A stretch of DNA of 64,000 nucleotides from Bacteroidales bacterium (GCA_017427385.1 JAFRSW010000002.1:39872-103871), one strand, 5' to 3'; shown: positions 50,859 to 59,271, numbered from the stretch's first letter. Notes: a model not told the origin generated them from the letters alone. Made by a program: numbers and translations.

Positions 50859-51500
50859 ATGAAAAGAATTATTATCACACTTGCAGCGCTTTTCGCTTGC
50901 GTCGCACTGTCAGCTCAGAGCAAGGGAGAGATGTACATAGCCGCTTCTCTTGGCGCTTCATTCGGCACCGAGAATGTCGAGTCTTACGACGGGTCATACA
51001 CAACCAACACTTCCAATCCACTCTCCACCTCCTTTAGTTTCATGGGCGAATTCGGATACTTCATCGCCGACAATTTCCGCCTAGCTCTGGCCATAGGTGT
51101 GCCTTATAGTTCTTCACCGACCACCAAGAGCGGCAGCACCTGGCTACATCGTAACGCTATCGGTGTCCAGATCAATCCCAACATCGCATACTATGTGAGA
51201 CTGGCCGACAACTTTTATTACACTCCGGAGATTGGCTTCTCGTATGAGCTGGGTTCTCTGAAGGAAGACCTGACTGCTAGTACCTCCATGAACCTCAACT
51301 ACAATGGCTGGGATATCTACGCCAACATTTTAGCACTAGAATTCCGTGTAAGCTCGAAAATTGCCATTGGCGCCGGAATCGGATCGGTATCTTACTCAAA
51401 TGTGAAATACACGGAGAAGGGAGCTGTTGAATACATCAAGGACGGCCAGTTCCGTTTCAACCTCAACGACGCCTCAGTTCACGTCCGCTTTTACCTATAA
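50859..51500 (+). CDS. Outer-membrane beta-barrel protein
   Basis: A 213-residue protein with signal peptide (CVALSAQS), alternating beta strands (MYIAASLGASFGTENVES, FMGEFGYFIADNFRLALAIG) and the C-terminal SVHVRFYL ending in an aromatic residue, typical of small porin-like barrels. I start it at ATG 50859, which opens with KRIIITLAALFACVALSAQ. Likely co-transcribed with the lipocalin-like gene. Confidence 0.8.
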   Translation: MKRIIITLAALFACVALSAQSKGEMYIAASLGASFGTENVESYDGSYTTNTSNPLSTSFSFMGEFGYFIADNFRLALAIGVPYSSSPTTKSGSTWLHRNAIGVQINPNIAYYVRLADNFYYTPEIGFSYELGSLKEDLTASTSMNLNYNGWDIYANILALEFRVSSKIAIGAGIGSVSYSNVKYTEKGAVEYIKDGQFRFNLNDASVHVRFYL

Positions 51501-51564
51501 TCAGCATGATGGGCTGATAAACCGCCCCATCAAAGCTCAGAAGAATCCATCATATAGCCCGCCG

Positions 51565-51771
51565 ATGAAACTCGAAGAAGCCATAGTCTACCTCCTGGCC
51601 AACTCTGGCCACGGGATGAGGACCGAGCAGATTGCCCGGGAAATCAACGAGCGTAAGCTGTACGAGCGCTGGGACAAGGCGCCGGTGACGGACAAGCAGG
51701 TCTATGCCGTAATCATGTCCCATCCGGACACCTTCGTCAAATCAGAGGGTAGAATTTGCTTAATCATCTAG
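51565..51771 (+). CDS. HARE-HTH-type small protein (intact copy)
   Basis: A 68-residue protein: KLEEAIVYLLANSGHGMRTE, QIAREINERKLYERWDKAPV, and VYAVIMSHPDTFVKSEGRIC. This matches the HB1/ASXL/restriction-endonuclease winged-helix (HARE-HTH) domain, which occurs alone or fused to restriction enzymes and RNA polymerase delta. It probably binds DNA. The copy at 49622 has lost its middle. Confidence 0.8.
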   Translation: MKLEEAIVYLLANSGHGMRTEQIAREINERKLYERWDKAPVTDKQVYAVIMSHPDTFVKSEGRICLII

Positions 51772-51772
51772 T

Positions 51773-51853
51773 ATGCCCTCCAAACTCCACCCCAAAAAAC
51801 TCCGCATAACGGAAAAGGATTTCCTTCTCGCCAATCGCCGGGCGGTGTGGTAG
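51773..51853 (+). pseudogene. Truncated copy of small basic protein
   Basis: Starts 1 bp after the intact HARE-HTH gene and encodes PSKLHPKKLRITEKDFLLAN-RRAVW-stop. It matches residues 1-24 of the 65-residue protein at 49656, then an in-frame TAG ends it. DNA similarity runs a few bases past the stop. Confidence 0.85.
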
Positions 51854-51887
51854 GAGGACATTGATATGACAAAAAAGAACTCGGAAT

Positions 51888-51948
51888 CTTTGCAAAATTC
51901 TAGGAAAGGTGTATATTTGCCTTTGCAAAAATCGCGGAAAGGTGTATA
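51888..51948 (+). promoter_or_regulatory. Two 28-bp direct repeats before ATPase gene
   Basis: Units at 51888-51915 and 51921-51948 (33-bp period) share CTTTGCAAAA and GGAAAGGTGTATA with 25 of 28 identities. They lie 34 bp before the DUF4143-type ATPase gene and may be operator sites. Confidence 0.65.
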
Positions 51949-51981
51949 AATAGCCACTCCAAAACTTTAGGATTCGTGATT

Positions 51982-53331
51982 ATGAGAAGAAAGATTTACG
52001 ATAAGCTGCTTCAGTGGAAGCAAGAGAAAAACGGCTCTACAGCCCTTATGATTGAGGGTGCACGCCGCGTTGGAAAGAGTTACATCGCGCAGGAATTCGC
52101 CCGCAATGAATATGACTCATTCATCCTCATCGATTTCAGCAAAGCTCCGCAACTGGTAAGAGGTTGGTTCGACGAGTACCTGGAAGATGTCGATACGCTC
52201 CTCCAGAATATACAACTCCACTATAAGAAACAGCTTGTGCCTCGCAAATCCCTGATTATTTTCGACGAGGTCCAGAAATGTCCCAAAGCCCGCGAAGCAA
52301 TCAAGACACTGGTGGAAGATGGTCGCTTCGACTATCTGGAGACAGGGTCCCTGATATCTATCAAAAAAAATGTGGAAAACATTGTCATTCCATCCGAGGA
52401 GGACGGTATTGATATGTATCCTATGGACTTTGAGGAATTCCTTTGGGCTATGGGCAATGAAGTCTTGATGCCTTTTATTCGGCAGCAGTTTGAAAAATGC
52501 AAACCGATGGGCGATTTTCATCGGGAAGCATTGCATTATTTTCGCCAGTATCTCATCGTTGGAGGTATGCCACAAGCCGTCGCCGAATACGCATCTTCTC
52601 GTGATTTTACCAAAGTTGACGCCGTCAAGCGCCAGATTCTGCGCCTCTACAAGAACGACATAAAAAAATACGCAGGAGGCCTGACGACCCGCGTCAGCGC
52701 TATTTATGACGCCATCCCCGGACAACTCCAGAAGAAAGAGAAGCAGTTCACTCTCTCTGCCCTCAAGGATGAGGCCCGTATGCGCGAATATGATAGCGCC
52801 TTCTTCTGGTTAGATGACGCCAAATTGGTGAATATCAGTTACAACACCACGGCTCCCAACATCGGTCTCCAACTCAATGAAGACCGCACTACCCTCAAAT
52901 GCTTCTTCTGTGACACCGGACTGCTCATATCCCTGGCATTTAGTGCCCGTGGCATCGTCACCAATGAGATCTACCAGAAACTTATGTTTGACAAGTTGGA
53001 ACTCGACGAAGGAATGTTGGTAGAAAATATCGTTGCTCAGATGCTCAAAACCGCAGGCAGCAAACTATTCTTCTATAACAGCTACGATAAGGAAGAGGCA
53101 AATAACCGTATGCAGATAGATTTCCTTATCCAAAAGGAAATTGTCACTTCCCGGCACAACATTTCCCCTATTGAGGTAAAAAGCAGCACAAACTATACGC
53201 TCAAATCCATCAAGAAGTGTGTTAAAAAGTTTGGCCAGTATCTTTCTACGCCTTATGTCTTGCATACTAATGACGTAGAGCAAAAAGACGGGCTGACTTA
53301 TCTTCCGCTATATATGACACCACTTCTATAA
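51982..53331 (+). CDS. AAA_14/DUF4143 ATPase
   Basis: A 449-residue ATPase of the AAA_14 plus DUF4143 family. It has LMIEGARRVGKSYIAQEFA (Walker A) and LIIFDEVQKCPKAREAIK (Walker B), then YPMDFEEFLWAMGNE and LLISLAFSARGIVTNEI. The C-terminal DUF4143 domain is nuclease-like (NRMQIDFLIQKE, PIEVKSST). I start at ATG 51982 rather than GTG 51976. These ATPases are common in Bacteroidota accessory regions and of unclear function. Confidence 0.9.
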   Translation: MRRKIYDKLLQWKQEKNGSTALMIEGARRVGKSYIAQEFARNEYDSFILIDFSKAPQLVRGWFDEYLEDVDTLLQNIQLHYKKQLVPRKSLIIFDEVQKCPKAREAIKTLVEDGRFDYLETGSLISIKKNVENIVIPSEEDGIDMYPMDFEEFLWAMGNEVLMPFIRQQFEKCKPMGDFHREALHYFRQYLIVGGMPQAVAEYASSRDFTKVDAVKRQILRLYKNDIKKYAGGLTTRVSAIYDAIPGQLQKKEKQFTLSALKDEARMREYDSAFFWLDDAKLVNISYNTTAPNIGLQLNEDRTTLKCFFCDTGLLISLAFSARGIVTNEIYQKLMFDKLELDEGMLVENIVAQMLKTAGSKLFFYNSYDKEEANNRMQIDFLIQKEIVTSRHNISPIEVKSSTNYTLKSIKKCVKKFGQYLSTPYVLHTNDVEQKDGLTYLPLYMTPLL

Positions 53332-53332
53332 T

Positions 53333-53572
53333 ATGACAAAAAAGCAAAAAGAACTCATCTCCCGCATCGAAGCGATGGAGGCGCGCTATCAGGAAGTGAA
53401 GCGTGTCCTGGGAGAGTTGGAGAATAAGGAGTCCGGCCAGTGGCAGAAGGATTTCGAAGCGGATGAGGCGGGGCTGATCCCTCAGGACCTTCCGAGAGAA
53501 GTCCTTTCGGAGGATGCGCTGTATAATCTTCTGGCCGAGGCCGGTGAGATACTCGCCTCTGAAAAGGAATAG
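53333..53572 (+). CDS. DUF4298 protein
   Basis: A 79-residue protein with an N-terminal coiled coil (ISRIEAMEARYQEVKRVLGE) and the DUF4298 C-terminal motif DFEADEAGLIPQDLPREVLSEDALYNLLAE. Starts 1 bp after the ATPase stop, so the two are probably co-expressed. Its role is unknown. A terminator hairpin overlaps its stop. Confidence 0.85.
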   Translation: MTKKQKELISRIEAMEARYQEVKRVLGELENKESGQWQKDFEADEAGLIPQDLPREVLSEDALYNLLAEAGEILASEKE

Positions 53573-53593
53573 CTGCTTCGGCAGCTTTTTTTT
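53571..53593 (+). terminator. UUCG-loop terminator
   Basis: AGCTGC-ttcg-GCAGCT followed by T-rich sequence; the stem begins within the DUF4298 stop codon. Confidence 0.88.
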
Positions 53594-53595
53594 AT

Positions 53596-53603
53596 TATCT
53601 TTG
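53596..53603 (+). promoter_or_regulatory. Promoter element of Fic gene
   Basis: TATCTTTG ends 7 bp before the ATG at 53611, predicting a leaderless mRNA. Confidence 0.65.
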
Positions 53604-53610
53604 TAAAGCT

Positions 53611-54486
53611 ATGGCGCACAAGAAGTCCATAAGGTTTTTTAACGACCGCGAGGTCCGTGCCATTTGGGATGATGAGCATTCCAAGTGGTGGTTTTCGGCT
53701 ATCGATATTGTGCGTGCCATAAATGAGGAGGACGATTATGTAAGGGCCGGTAACTACTGGCGATGGCTCAAACGGAAATTGAGCGGTGATGGAATTCAAC
53801 TCGTGAGTGTCACTCACGACTTCAAGTTCGAGGCTCCTGATGGGAAGCTGCGGGCTTCTGATGCGCTGGACACAGCGTGTGTCCAGACTCTGGCGAAACA
53901 CTATCCCGCCAACCGGGCAAATGCCTTCCTGGACTGGTTTACCTACAGCGACAATACTATTGACGGGCAAAGCAAGAAGAAAGCTTATGACCTGTTTGAA
54001 AGCGGTCTTCTTGAGTCTCTTGAACCGGGGACAGTCAAGTGCCTGCAGCAAATCCACGCCTACATTTTTGGCGGTCTCTACGACTTCGCGGGGCAGATTC
54101 GCACCAAGAGTATCAGCAAAGGTGGATTCACCTTTGCCAATGCGCTACATTTCCCGACGATTCTTCCGACTATCGAAAAAATGCCGGAAACCACTTTCGA
54201 CGAAATTGCGGACAAATATGTTGAGATGAATGTAGCTCATCCTTTTATGGAAGGCAACGGCCGCAGCACCCGTATCTGGCTGGACCTGATGCTTAAACAT
54301 TCTTTAAAGAAATGCGTAGATTGGAGCCAGATAGACAAGAATAGTTATTTGGATGCTATGCGTCGCAGCGTTGTAGATTCCGTTCCCATAAAAGCTCTTC
54401 TTGGTGGCGCTTTAACAGAGAAAATCGACGACCGCGAAACCTTTATGAAAGGTATTGATTATTCTTATTATTACGAAGAATCATAG
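53611..54486 (+). CDS. Bro-N / Fic fusion protein
   Basis: A 291-residue fusion. The N-terminal 110 residues resemble a Bro-N/RhuM-type domain found in phage and defence-island regulators: VRAIWDDEHSKWWFSAIDIV and NYWRWLKRKL. The C-terminal Fic domain (about 130-260) has GQIRTKSISKGGFTFA as the substrate flap and the active-site motif HPFMEGNGRSTR (His about residue 210). Fic enzymes transfer AMP or other nucleotide moieties to protein hydroxyls. No clear inhibitory helix motif is visible, so regulation may come from the Bro-N part or another gene. Confidence 0.88.
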   Translation: MAHKKSIRFFNDREVRAIWDDEHSKWWFSAIDIVRAINEEDDYVRAGNYWRWLKRKLSGDGIQLVSVTHDFKFEAPDGKLRASDALDTACVQTLAKHYPANRANAFLDWFTYSDNTIDGQSKKKAYDLFESGLLESLEPGTVKCLQQIHAYIFGGLYDFAGQIRTKSISKGGFTFANALHFPTILPTIEKMPETTFDEIADKYVEMNVAHPFMEGNGRSTRIWLDLMLKHSLKKCVDWSQIDKNSYLDAMRRSVVDSVPIKALLGGALTEKIDDRETFMKGIDYSYYYEES

Positions 54487-54499
54487 AGCAAGAAGCTCT

Positions 54500-55351
54500 T
54501 CAAGTAGCATCTGCTAACATCAGCATCAGTTTGGGGAAGGCTTCATCCGGGAGGGGCCGGTGGTAGGCCATATCGTACACGTAGGGCACTTTGACTGCAT
54601 AATATGGCAGAATGCGCTTTGTGACGGCGGCTATGCGTTCGGCATCTTCCGTGCCCAGATAGGCGGAGATGAAGATATTCCAGTGGGCTTTGAGTGTCTC
54701 CGGCTTAACGTGGAAAAGGTTTTCGGCGCGGGCCGGATCCATATTGTTGCACATCGTCCAAAGCACGCCAAGGTCCCATTCGGGCACCCCGTAGCCGAAC
54801 TCCCCTACATCTATCCAAAGGGTTTTGTCTCCGTCGGTGATGATGTTGCCTATGTGGAGATCGCCGTGCACGCATGTGGGAGTGTCCGGCACCTTCTCCA
54901 GAAAGGCCAGGGCGCGGCGTTTGTACTCCTCGGGCACAAGGTTCTTTTCTTGATAGAAGCGAATGAGCGCTTGTTTGTAGGACCGCACCCGGGAGGTATC
55001 TGCAGGTGTCGTGTGGATCTTGCGGGCTTCCCTTGCAAATGCGATTGAGATTTCCTTCAGGCGTTCAGGCTCCTGGGAGATGATTCTGGTGAAAGATCGT
55101 TTGCCCGGAACAAGTTCATACTCAGCGCCATAGCGCTCTCCGTCCGTGACCAGGCGATAGGGCTCCGGCGTAGGAATGCCCAGGTCGAAGACGGTGCGGG
55201 CGGTCAGGAATTCCTCCCGCGCCCTGTCGGCCTCGAATCCGGGATTGTATAGTTTTACCATAGTAAGGCGCGTCTTGTGCGTATAAGATACCGCAGTTCC
55301 TCCTTCCCCCGTGCGGGTATAATCGTTCAGATTGATATGCTCGTATTCCAT
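54500..55351 (-). CDS. Aminoglycoside-phosphotransferase-like kinase
   Basis: A 283-residue kinase-fold protein (TIGR02172/APH-like). The catalytic loop CVHGDLHIGNIITDGDK and the metal-binding WIDVGEFGYG are present, and the N-lobe shows TRLTMVKLYNPGFEADRA. The Asp-Val-Gly replaces the typical DFG-like D-x-D arrangement. It may phosphorylate a sugar or small molecule; resistance is not implied. The right 30-bp repeat lies immediately upstream. Confidence 0.8.
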   Translation of the reverse strand: MEYEHINLNDYTRTGEGGTAVSYTHKTRLTMVKLYNPGFEADRAREEFLTARTVFDLGIPTPEPYRLVTDGERYGAEYELVPGKRSFTRIISQEPERLKEISIAFAREARKIHTTPADTSRVRSYKQALIRFYQEKNLVPEEYKRRALAFLEKVPDTPTCVHGDLHIGNIITDGDKTLWIDVGEFGYGVPEWDLGVLWTMCNNMDPARAENLFHVKPETLKAHWNIFISAYLGTEDAERIAAVTKRILPYYAVKVPYVYDMAYHRPLPDEAFPKLMLMLADAT

Positions 55352-55361
55352 ATGTTTGGCT

Positions 55362-55391
55362 AAGTTACGCAGAATTCTTTAAATTTGCATA
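55362..55391. repeat. 30-bp perfect direct repeat, right copy
   Basis: Identical to 49588-49617. It includes TAAATTTG at 55380-55387, which serves the GH39 gene 6 bp downstream. Confidence 0.88.
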
Positions 55392-55393
55392 TT

Positions 55394-56740
55394 ATGAAAG
55401 CCCTTATCCTTGCAGCACTCCTGCTCCCGTTAAGCCTTGGAGCCCAGGTTACCGTTCATCCTGGCCAGCCCATCGGTGCCGTAAAGGCAATGAATGGAGT
55501 CAACAACGGGCCCGGGCGGGCCCAGAAGACCCAGGTACGCAGCAATTTCGACACCTATTCTGCCGCCGGATTTGCCTTTGCCAGAACCCACGATTCAGCA
55601 TTCAGCGAGGCTTATGGGAGTGAGCATACCGTGGATATCACCGCCATCTTCCCGGACTTCTCCCGCGATCCTGCCGACCCTTCGGCCTACGATTTCGCCA
55701 TCACCGACTGGTATCTTGGCAACATCCGGGACTCCGGAGTAGAGATCTTCTTCCGCCTTGGGCAGAAAATCCAGCACCACGTGCGCAAGTACGGGGTGGA
55801 TGCACCGGCCGACAATCAGAAATGGGCTTCCATCGCCGAGCACATCATCCGGCACTATAACGATGGCTGGGCCGATGGTTTCCGCTGGAACATCCGCTGG
55901 TGGGAAATCTGGAATGAGCCCGACCTCGGCCCGCAGACCTGGAACGGCACACCGGAGCAGTTCCACGCCTTTTACAGAGTGGTGGCAAAGCACCTGAAGG
56001 GTTGCTTCCCGGACCTTATGATAGGAGGGCCGGCGGTTGCCGGCAACGCGGCATGGACGGAAAACTTCCTTCGGCAGATGGCAGCAGATGGGGTTCCGCT
56101 GGACTTCTTCTCCTGGCACATCTACCGCTCACTAGTAGAGCCGTTCGCGGAGCGGGCCGCTCAGATGCGCCGCCTTCTGGACCGCTACGGCTACGGATCG
56201 GCCCTTTCCATCCTGAATGAGTGGAACTACATCCGGAACTGGACTTCGGAGTTCCCCTACAGCATCGACGTGCTCCGGGGCATGAAGGGCGCCGCCTTCA
56301 ACGCCGCCGTCATGTGCCGCTGCCAGACGGCTCCCGTGGACATCCTCATGTATTATGATGCCCGCCCCGAGACCATATTCAATGGCCTGTTCGACTTCTA
56401 TACCTACGCTCCGCTCAAGGGATATTATGCCTTCTATGCCTGGTCTCGCCTGCGTGCGGAAGGCACTGCGGTGCAGGTTGACGTGGACGAGAAGGATCTC
56501 TTCTGCGCGGCCGCTGTCGACGGAAGCGGCCGTCACGGGGCCGCCCTTGTCGTCCGTTATACCGACGACGACAATGTGCATGCGGGCAAGACCGTCACCG
56601 TTTCCATCCCCGGCATCAGCGCCGTGCGCATGCATCTGACCGACCGCGACCGGACCTATACTGAAATCCCCGCCGCCGTGGCCAACGGCACCGTCACCCT
56701 GACTCTCGCGCCCTCCGCCTTCGCCGTGCTTGAGTGGTAG
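55394..56740 (+). CDS. GH39-type glycoside hydrolase
   Basis: A 448-residue secreted protein (LLPLSLGAQV). The (beta/alpha)8 fold of family GH39 (beta-xylosidase/alpha-L-iduronidase type) shows acid/base Glu in WWEIWNEPDLGPQTW and likely nucleophile Glu in SILNEWNYIRN, plus FRLGQKIQHHV and FSWHIYRSL. A C-terminal beta domain (VRYTDDDNVHAGKTVTVS) follows. I use ATG 55394, directly downstream of the -7 element, so the message should be leaderless. Likely a hemicellulose or glycan side-chain hydrolase. Confidence 0.88.
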   Translation: MKALILAALLLPLSLGAQVTVHPGQPIGAVKAMNGVNNGPGRAQKTQVRSNFDTYSAAGFAFARTHDSAFSEAYGSEHTVDITAIFPDFSRDPADPSAYDFAITDWYLGNIRDSGVEIFFRLGQKIQHHVRKYGVDAPADNQKWASIAEHIIRHYNDGWADGFRWNIRWWEIWNEPDLGPQTWNGTPEQFHAFYRVVAKHLKGCFPDLMIGGPAVAGNAAWTENFLRQMAADGVPLDFFSWHIYRSLVEPFAERAAQMRRLLDRYGYGSALSILNEWNYIRNWTSEFPYSIDVLRGMKGAAFNAAVMCRCQTAPVDILMYYDARPETIFNGLFDFYTYAPLKGYYAFYAWSRLRAEGTAVQVDVDEKDLFCAAAVDGSGRHGAALVVRYTDDDNVHAGKTVTVSIPGISAVRMHLTDRDRTYTEIPAAVANGTVTLTLAPSAFAVLEW

Positions 56741-56784
56741 GGAGTATGCGAAGTATGAGTTTTTTTTAGTAATTTTGGCATCAA

Positions 56785-57435
56785 ATGGATATCAACTCTA
56801 AATTCGTCATCACAATCAGCCGCGAAGTCGGGTCCGGCGGCCGCACCATAGGCCGCAAGCTCGCCGAAAGGCTCGGAGTGCGTTTCTGCGACAAGAACCT
56901 CATCAACGCGCTGGTAGAAAAGTTCAATCTTTCCTCCGGAGACATCGAGACGGTTAAGGGGCAGAAGAAAAACTGGCTTGCAGACCTTCTGGAGAAATAT
57001 ACCCCCATCCCCCATGCAGGAGCGATAGGTTCCACCGGCCAGGAGTTCTCGCCGGCCGTCACCAACGAAGACCTGTTCAAGGCCGAATCAGAGATTCTGC
57101 GCGAACTCGCATCGGAGTCTTCCTGCGTAATCGCCGGGCGCTCCGGATTCTTCATCCTGAAAGATCATCCCAACAAACTGGACATCTTCATCCAGTCTTC
57201 GTTCTCAAACAGGGTGAGCCGCATCATGGAAAAGCAGGGCAAAACCGCCGAAGAGGCGGAGGCAATCATCAAGAGGGTAGATGAAATGCGCGAGAACTAC
57301 GTGCAGCGCTACACCTCCACCAGCCGCTACGATGCCCGCAACTACGACCTGGTGCTGAACATGGACGGCCTGTCCTCCGACGAAGCCGTGGACATCATTC
57401 TCGCGTATATTAAAGCCCAGGGGAAGGCTATTTGA
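56785..57435 (+). CDS. Cytidylate-kinase-like protein
   Basis: A 216-residue P-loop protein of the Cytidylate_kin2 type: FVITISREVGSGGRTIGRKL (GSGG-type P-loop), RFCDKNLINALV and CVIAGRSGFFILKDHPN with RISRIMEK-like sequence. It is not the housekeeping cmk but a relative of unknown substrate. The promoter TAATTTTG (56770-56777) is 7 bp before the ATG. It ends 8 bp within the convergent def gene. Confidence 0.85.
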   Translation: MDINSKFVITISREVGSGGRTIGRKLAERLGVRFCDKNLINALVEKFNLSSGDIETVKGQKKNWLADLLEKYTPIPHAGAIGSTGQEFSPAVTNEDLFKAESEILRELASESSCVIAGRSGFFILKDHPNKLDIFIQSSFSNRVSRIMEKQGKTAEEAEAIIKRVDEMRENYVQRYTSTSRYDARNYDLVLNMDGLSSDEAVDIILAYIKAQGKAI

Positions 57436-57982
57436 TCCGGGTGTTGTAGCGTGTGGGCACCTTGCCCGTTGAAATCCGCTGCAATTTCTTCATTACCAGC
57501 TTCTTGCGTATAGGAGCCACAAGATCCGTGAACAGCACTCCTTCGAGGTGGCTGAACTCGTGCTCTATCATGCGGGCTGCAAAATTGTCGAACTCCTCCA
57601 CCTTCTTCTCGAGGTTCTCGTCGTAGTATTCCACCTTTATCTTCTTGGGGCGTACCACGTCGCAGTAGATGCCGGGCACGCTCAGGCAGCCCTCGTTATA
57701 GGTGACCTTCTCTTCACTCTCCTCCAGCACCACCGGGTTGATGAATGTGCGCTTGAAGCCCTTCAGATAATCGTATATATCAGCCATTACGTCGCCGTCC
57801 ACGACCACCACACGCTTGCTCACCCCTATCTGGGGGGCCGCCAGGCCGCATCCTTCGCTGGCCGCCAGGGTGTCCCAGAGGTCGGTCACGAGCTGTTTCA
57901 ACTCTTCTTTCGCGCCAAGGTCTGCAGGCTCGGCTTTCTCGCGGAGCACGGCGGATCCGTATAAATAAATAGGTTTTATCAT
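57428..57982 (-). CDS. def: Peptide deformylase
   Basis: Removes formyl groups from nascent protein N-termini. 184 residues with GCGLAAPQIGVSKRV (motif 1), EGCLSVPGIYCDV (motif 2) and the metal-binding HEFSHLEGVLF (HExxH, motif 3; Ser replaces the more common Asp). It overlaps ruvX by 4 bp and both are in the minus direction. Confidence 0.95.
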   Translation of the reverse strand: MIKPIYLYGSAVLREKAEPADLGAKEELKQLVTDLWDTLAASEGCGLAAPQIGVSKRVVVVDGDVMADIYDYLKGFKRTFINPVVLEESEEKVTYNEGCLSVPGIYCDVVRPKKIKVEYYDENLEKKVEEFDNFAARMIEHEFSHLEGVLFTDLVAPIRKKLVMKKLQRISTGKVPTRYNTRIK

Positions 57983-58398
57983 TGTGCTTTGTTTCTATCC
58001 AAATAACTCTGCAGGATGATGGCCGCGCTGATCTTGTCTACCGACTCCTTCTTGCGGCGTTCGCTCTTCTTCATCCCCCCGTCTATCATGGCCCTGTGGG
58101 CCAGCACGGAAGTGAATCGCTCGTCTTCCAAGCTCACCGGGATGGCCGGAAAATGCTTTGCGAGACGCTTCAGGAAGGCATCCACGTCGGCCGCGGCTTC
58201 TGCCGGACGGCCGTCGAGATTCATGGGATACCCTACCACGAAACGAACTACCTTCTCGGAAGTAGTCAATTTTTGAAGATATTCTATTATCTTTGCAGAT
58301 GCCACGGTTTCGAGCGGAGATGCAAAGATTCCGAGCGGATCGCTCATGGCGACACCCACTCTCGCACGTCCGTAATCGATGCCTATCATCCTGTCCAT
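57979..58398 (-). CDS. ruvX: Holliday junction resolvase RuvX (YqgF)
   Basis: A 139-residue RNase H-like protein with IGIDYGRARVGVAMSD at the N-terminus, FVVGYPMNLDGRPAEA in the middle and SLEDERFTSVLAHRAM, then the C-terminal DKISAAIILQSYLD with catalytic Asp. It acts in pre-16S rRNA maturation and possibly recombination. A minus-strand TAAATTTG is at 58406-58413. Coupled to def. Confidence 0.95.
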   Translation of the reverse strand: MDRMIGIDYGRARVGVAMSDPLGIFASPLETVASAKIIEYLQKLTTSEKVVRFVVGYPMNLDGRPAEAAADVDAFLKRLAKHFPAIPVSLEDERFTSVLAHRAMIDGGMKKSERRKKESVDKISAAIILQSYLDRNKAQ

Positions 58399-58422
58399 CA
58401 GGGTGCAAATTTACGAATTATT

Positions 58423-59271
58423 ATGGGAAAAATAAATCGTACGGACTGGAATAAAGTCTATCGGCTCACGCTGATAGAAGACCGCACGCACCAGCATATC
58501 AAGTTCTGGAGATTCTCCGCCCTGGGCTTCCTCCTCGTGGGAATCACGGCCCTGGTGGTAATCTCGCTGCTGTCCTGGTCCATCATATCTTTCACTCCCC
58601 TGCGTACCACGATTCCCGGGTATCCGGACGCACATTTCAAGCGCGGAGCCATCGCCAACGCCCTGAAGATTGATTCCCTCGAAAACGAGATGACGCGCTG
58701 GGCGCTCTACGCCGGCAACCTCAGCCGCATCCTCGCCGGAGATGAAACCCTGGGCGCGGACAGCCTGCTCACCGGCAACACGAAGGAGTATCTGCGCAAG
58801 CTGAGCGAGGCAGAGATCGCACGCGGGGACTCGCTACTCCGCATCAGCGTCAGCAATGCCGAACAGTTCGGGCTCTCGGACCGCAAGCGGGAACTGCCCC
58901 TGGAAGGTCAGCACTTCTTCTCGCCCCTCAAGGGCACGGTTTCCCAGCCATTCGATGCCGTGCTGCATCCTGCGGTAGATATCACCGCACCGGCCGGCGC
59001 AGTTGTGAGCGCGGTGCTTGACGGCACCATCATATTCGCCGACTGGGCGGATGCCACCGGCTATTCCCTTGCAATTCAGCACGAAAGCGGCATAGTCTCT
59101 TTCTACAAGCATAACCAGAAACTGCTCCGCAAAGTCGGAGACAAGGTGAGCGCTGGCACCCCTATCGCCCTCGTGGGCAGCACCGGAGGCCTTACCGCCG
59201 GCGACCATCTGCGCTTCGAGCTCTGGCACAACGGCGAGCCAATAGATCCCGCGAAATACTGCAAATTCTGA
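58423..59271 (+). CDS. M23-family metallopeptidase
   Basis: I start it at ATG 58423 (GKINRTDWNKVYRLTL), because longer in-frame sequence upstream is antisense to ruvX. The 282-residue protein has one transmembrane helix (about 30-54) and a periplasmic coiled-coil region (IDSLENEMTRWALYAGNLS). The M23 domain shows LHPAVDITAPAGAVVSAV and GDHLRFELWHNGEPIDP. One zinc-ligand position (usual HxH) reads HLR, so the second ligand is missing; it may be a scaffold or amidase activator like EnvC rather than an active peptidase. It overlaps dxr by 1 bp. Confidence 0.85.
   Translation: MGKINRTDWNKVYRLTLIEDRTHQHIKFWRFSALGFLLVGITALVVISLLSWSIISFTPLRTTIPGYPDAHFKRGAIANALKIDSLENEMTRWALYAGNLSRILAGDETLGADSLLTGNTKEYLRKLSEAEIARGDSLLRISVSNAEQFGLSDRKRELPLEGQHFFSPLKGTVSQPFDAVLHPAVDITAPAGAVVSAVLDGTIIFADWADATGYSLAIQHESGIVSFYKHNQKLLRKVGDKVSAGTPIALVGSTGGLTAGDHLRFELWHNGEPIDPAKYCKF

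Noticed and set aside
41253-55391. Prophage or conjugative element
   Set aside because: No integrase, transposase, capsid, relaxase or conjugation gene is seen; the region is better described as an accessory and defence-type region.
57982-58422. N-terminal extension of the M23-type gene
   Set aside because: The longer frame runs antisense through ruvX; ATG 58423 gives the natural start with a membrane helix.
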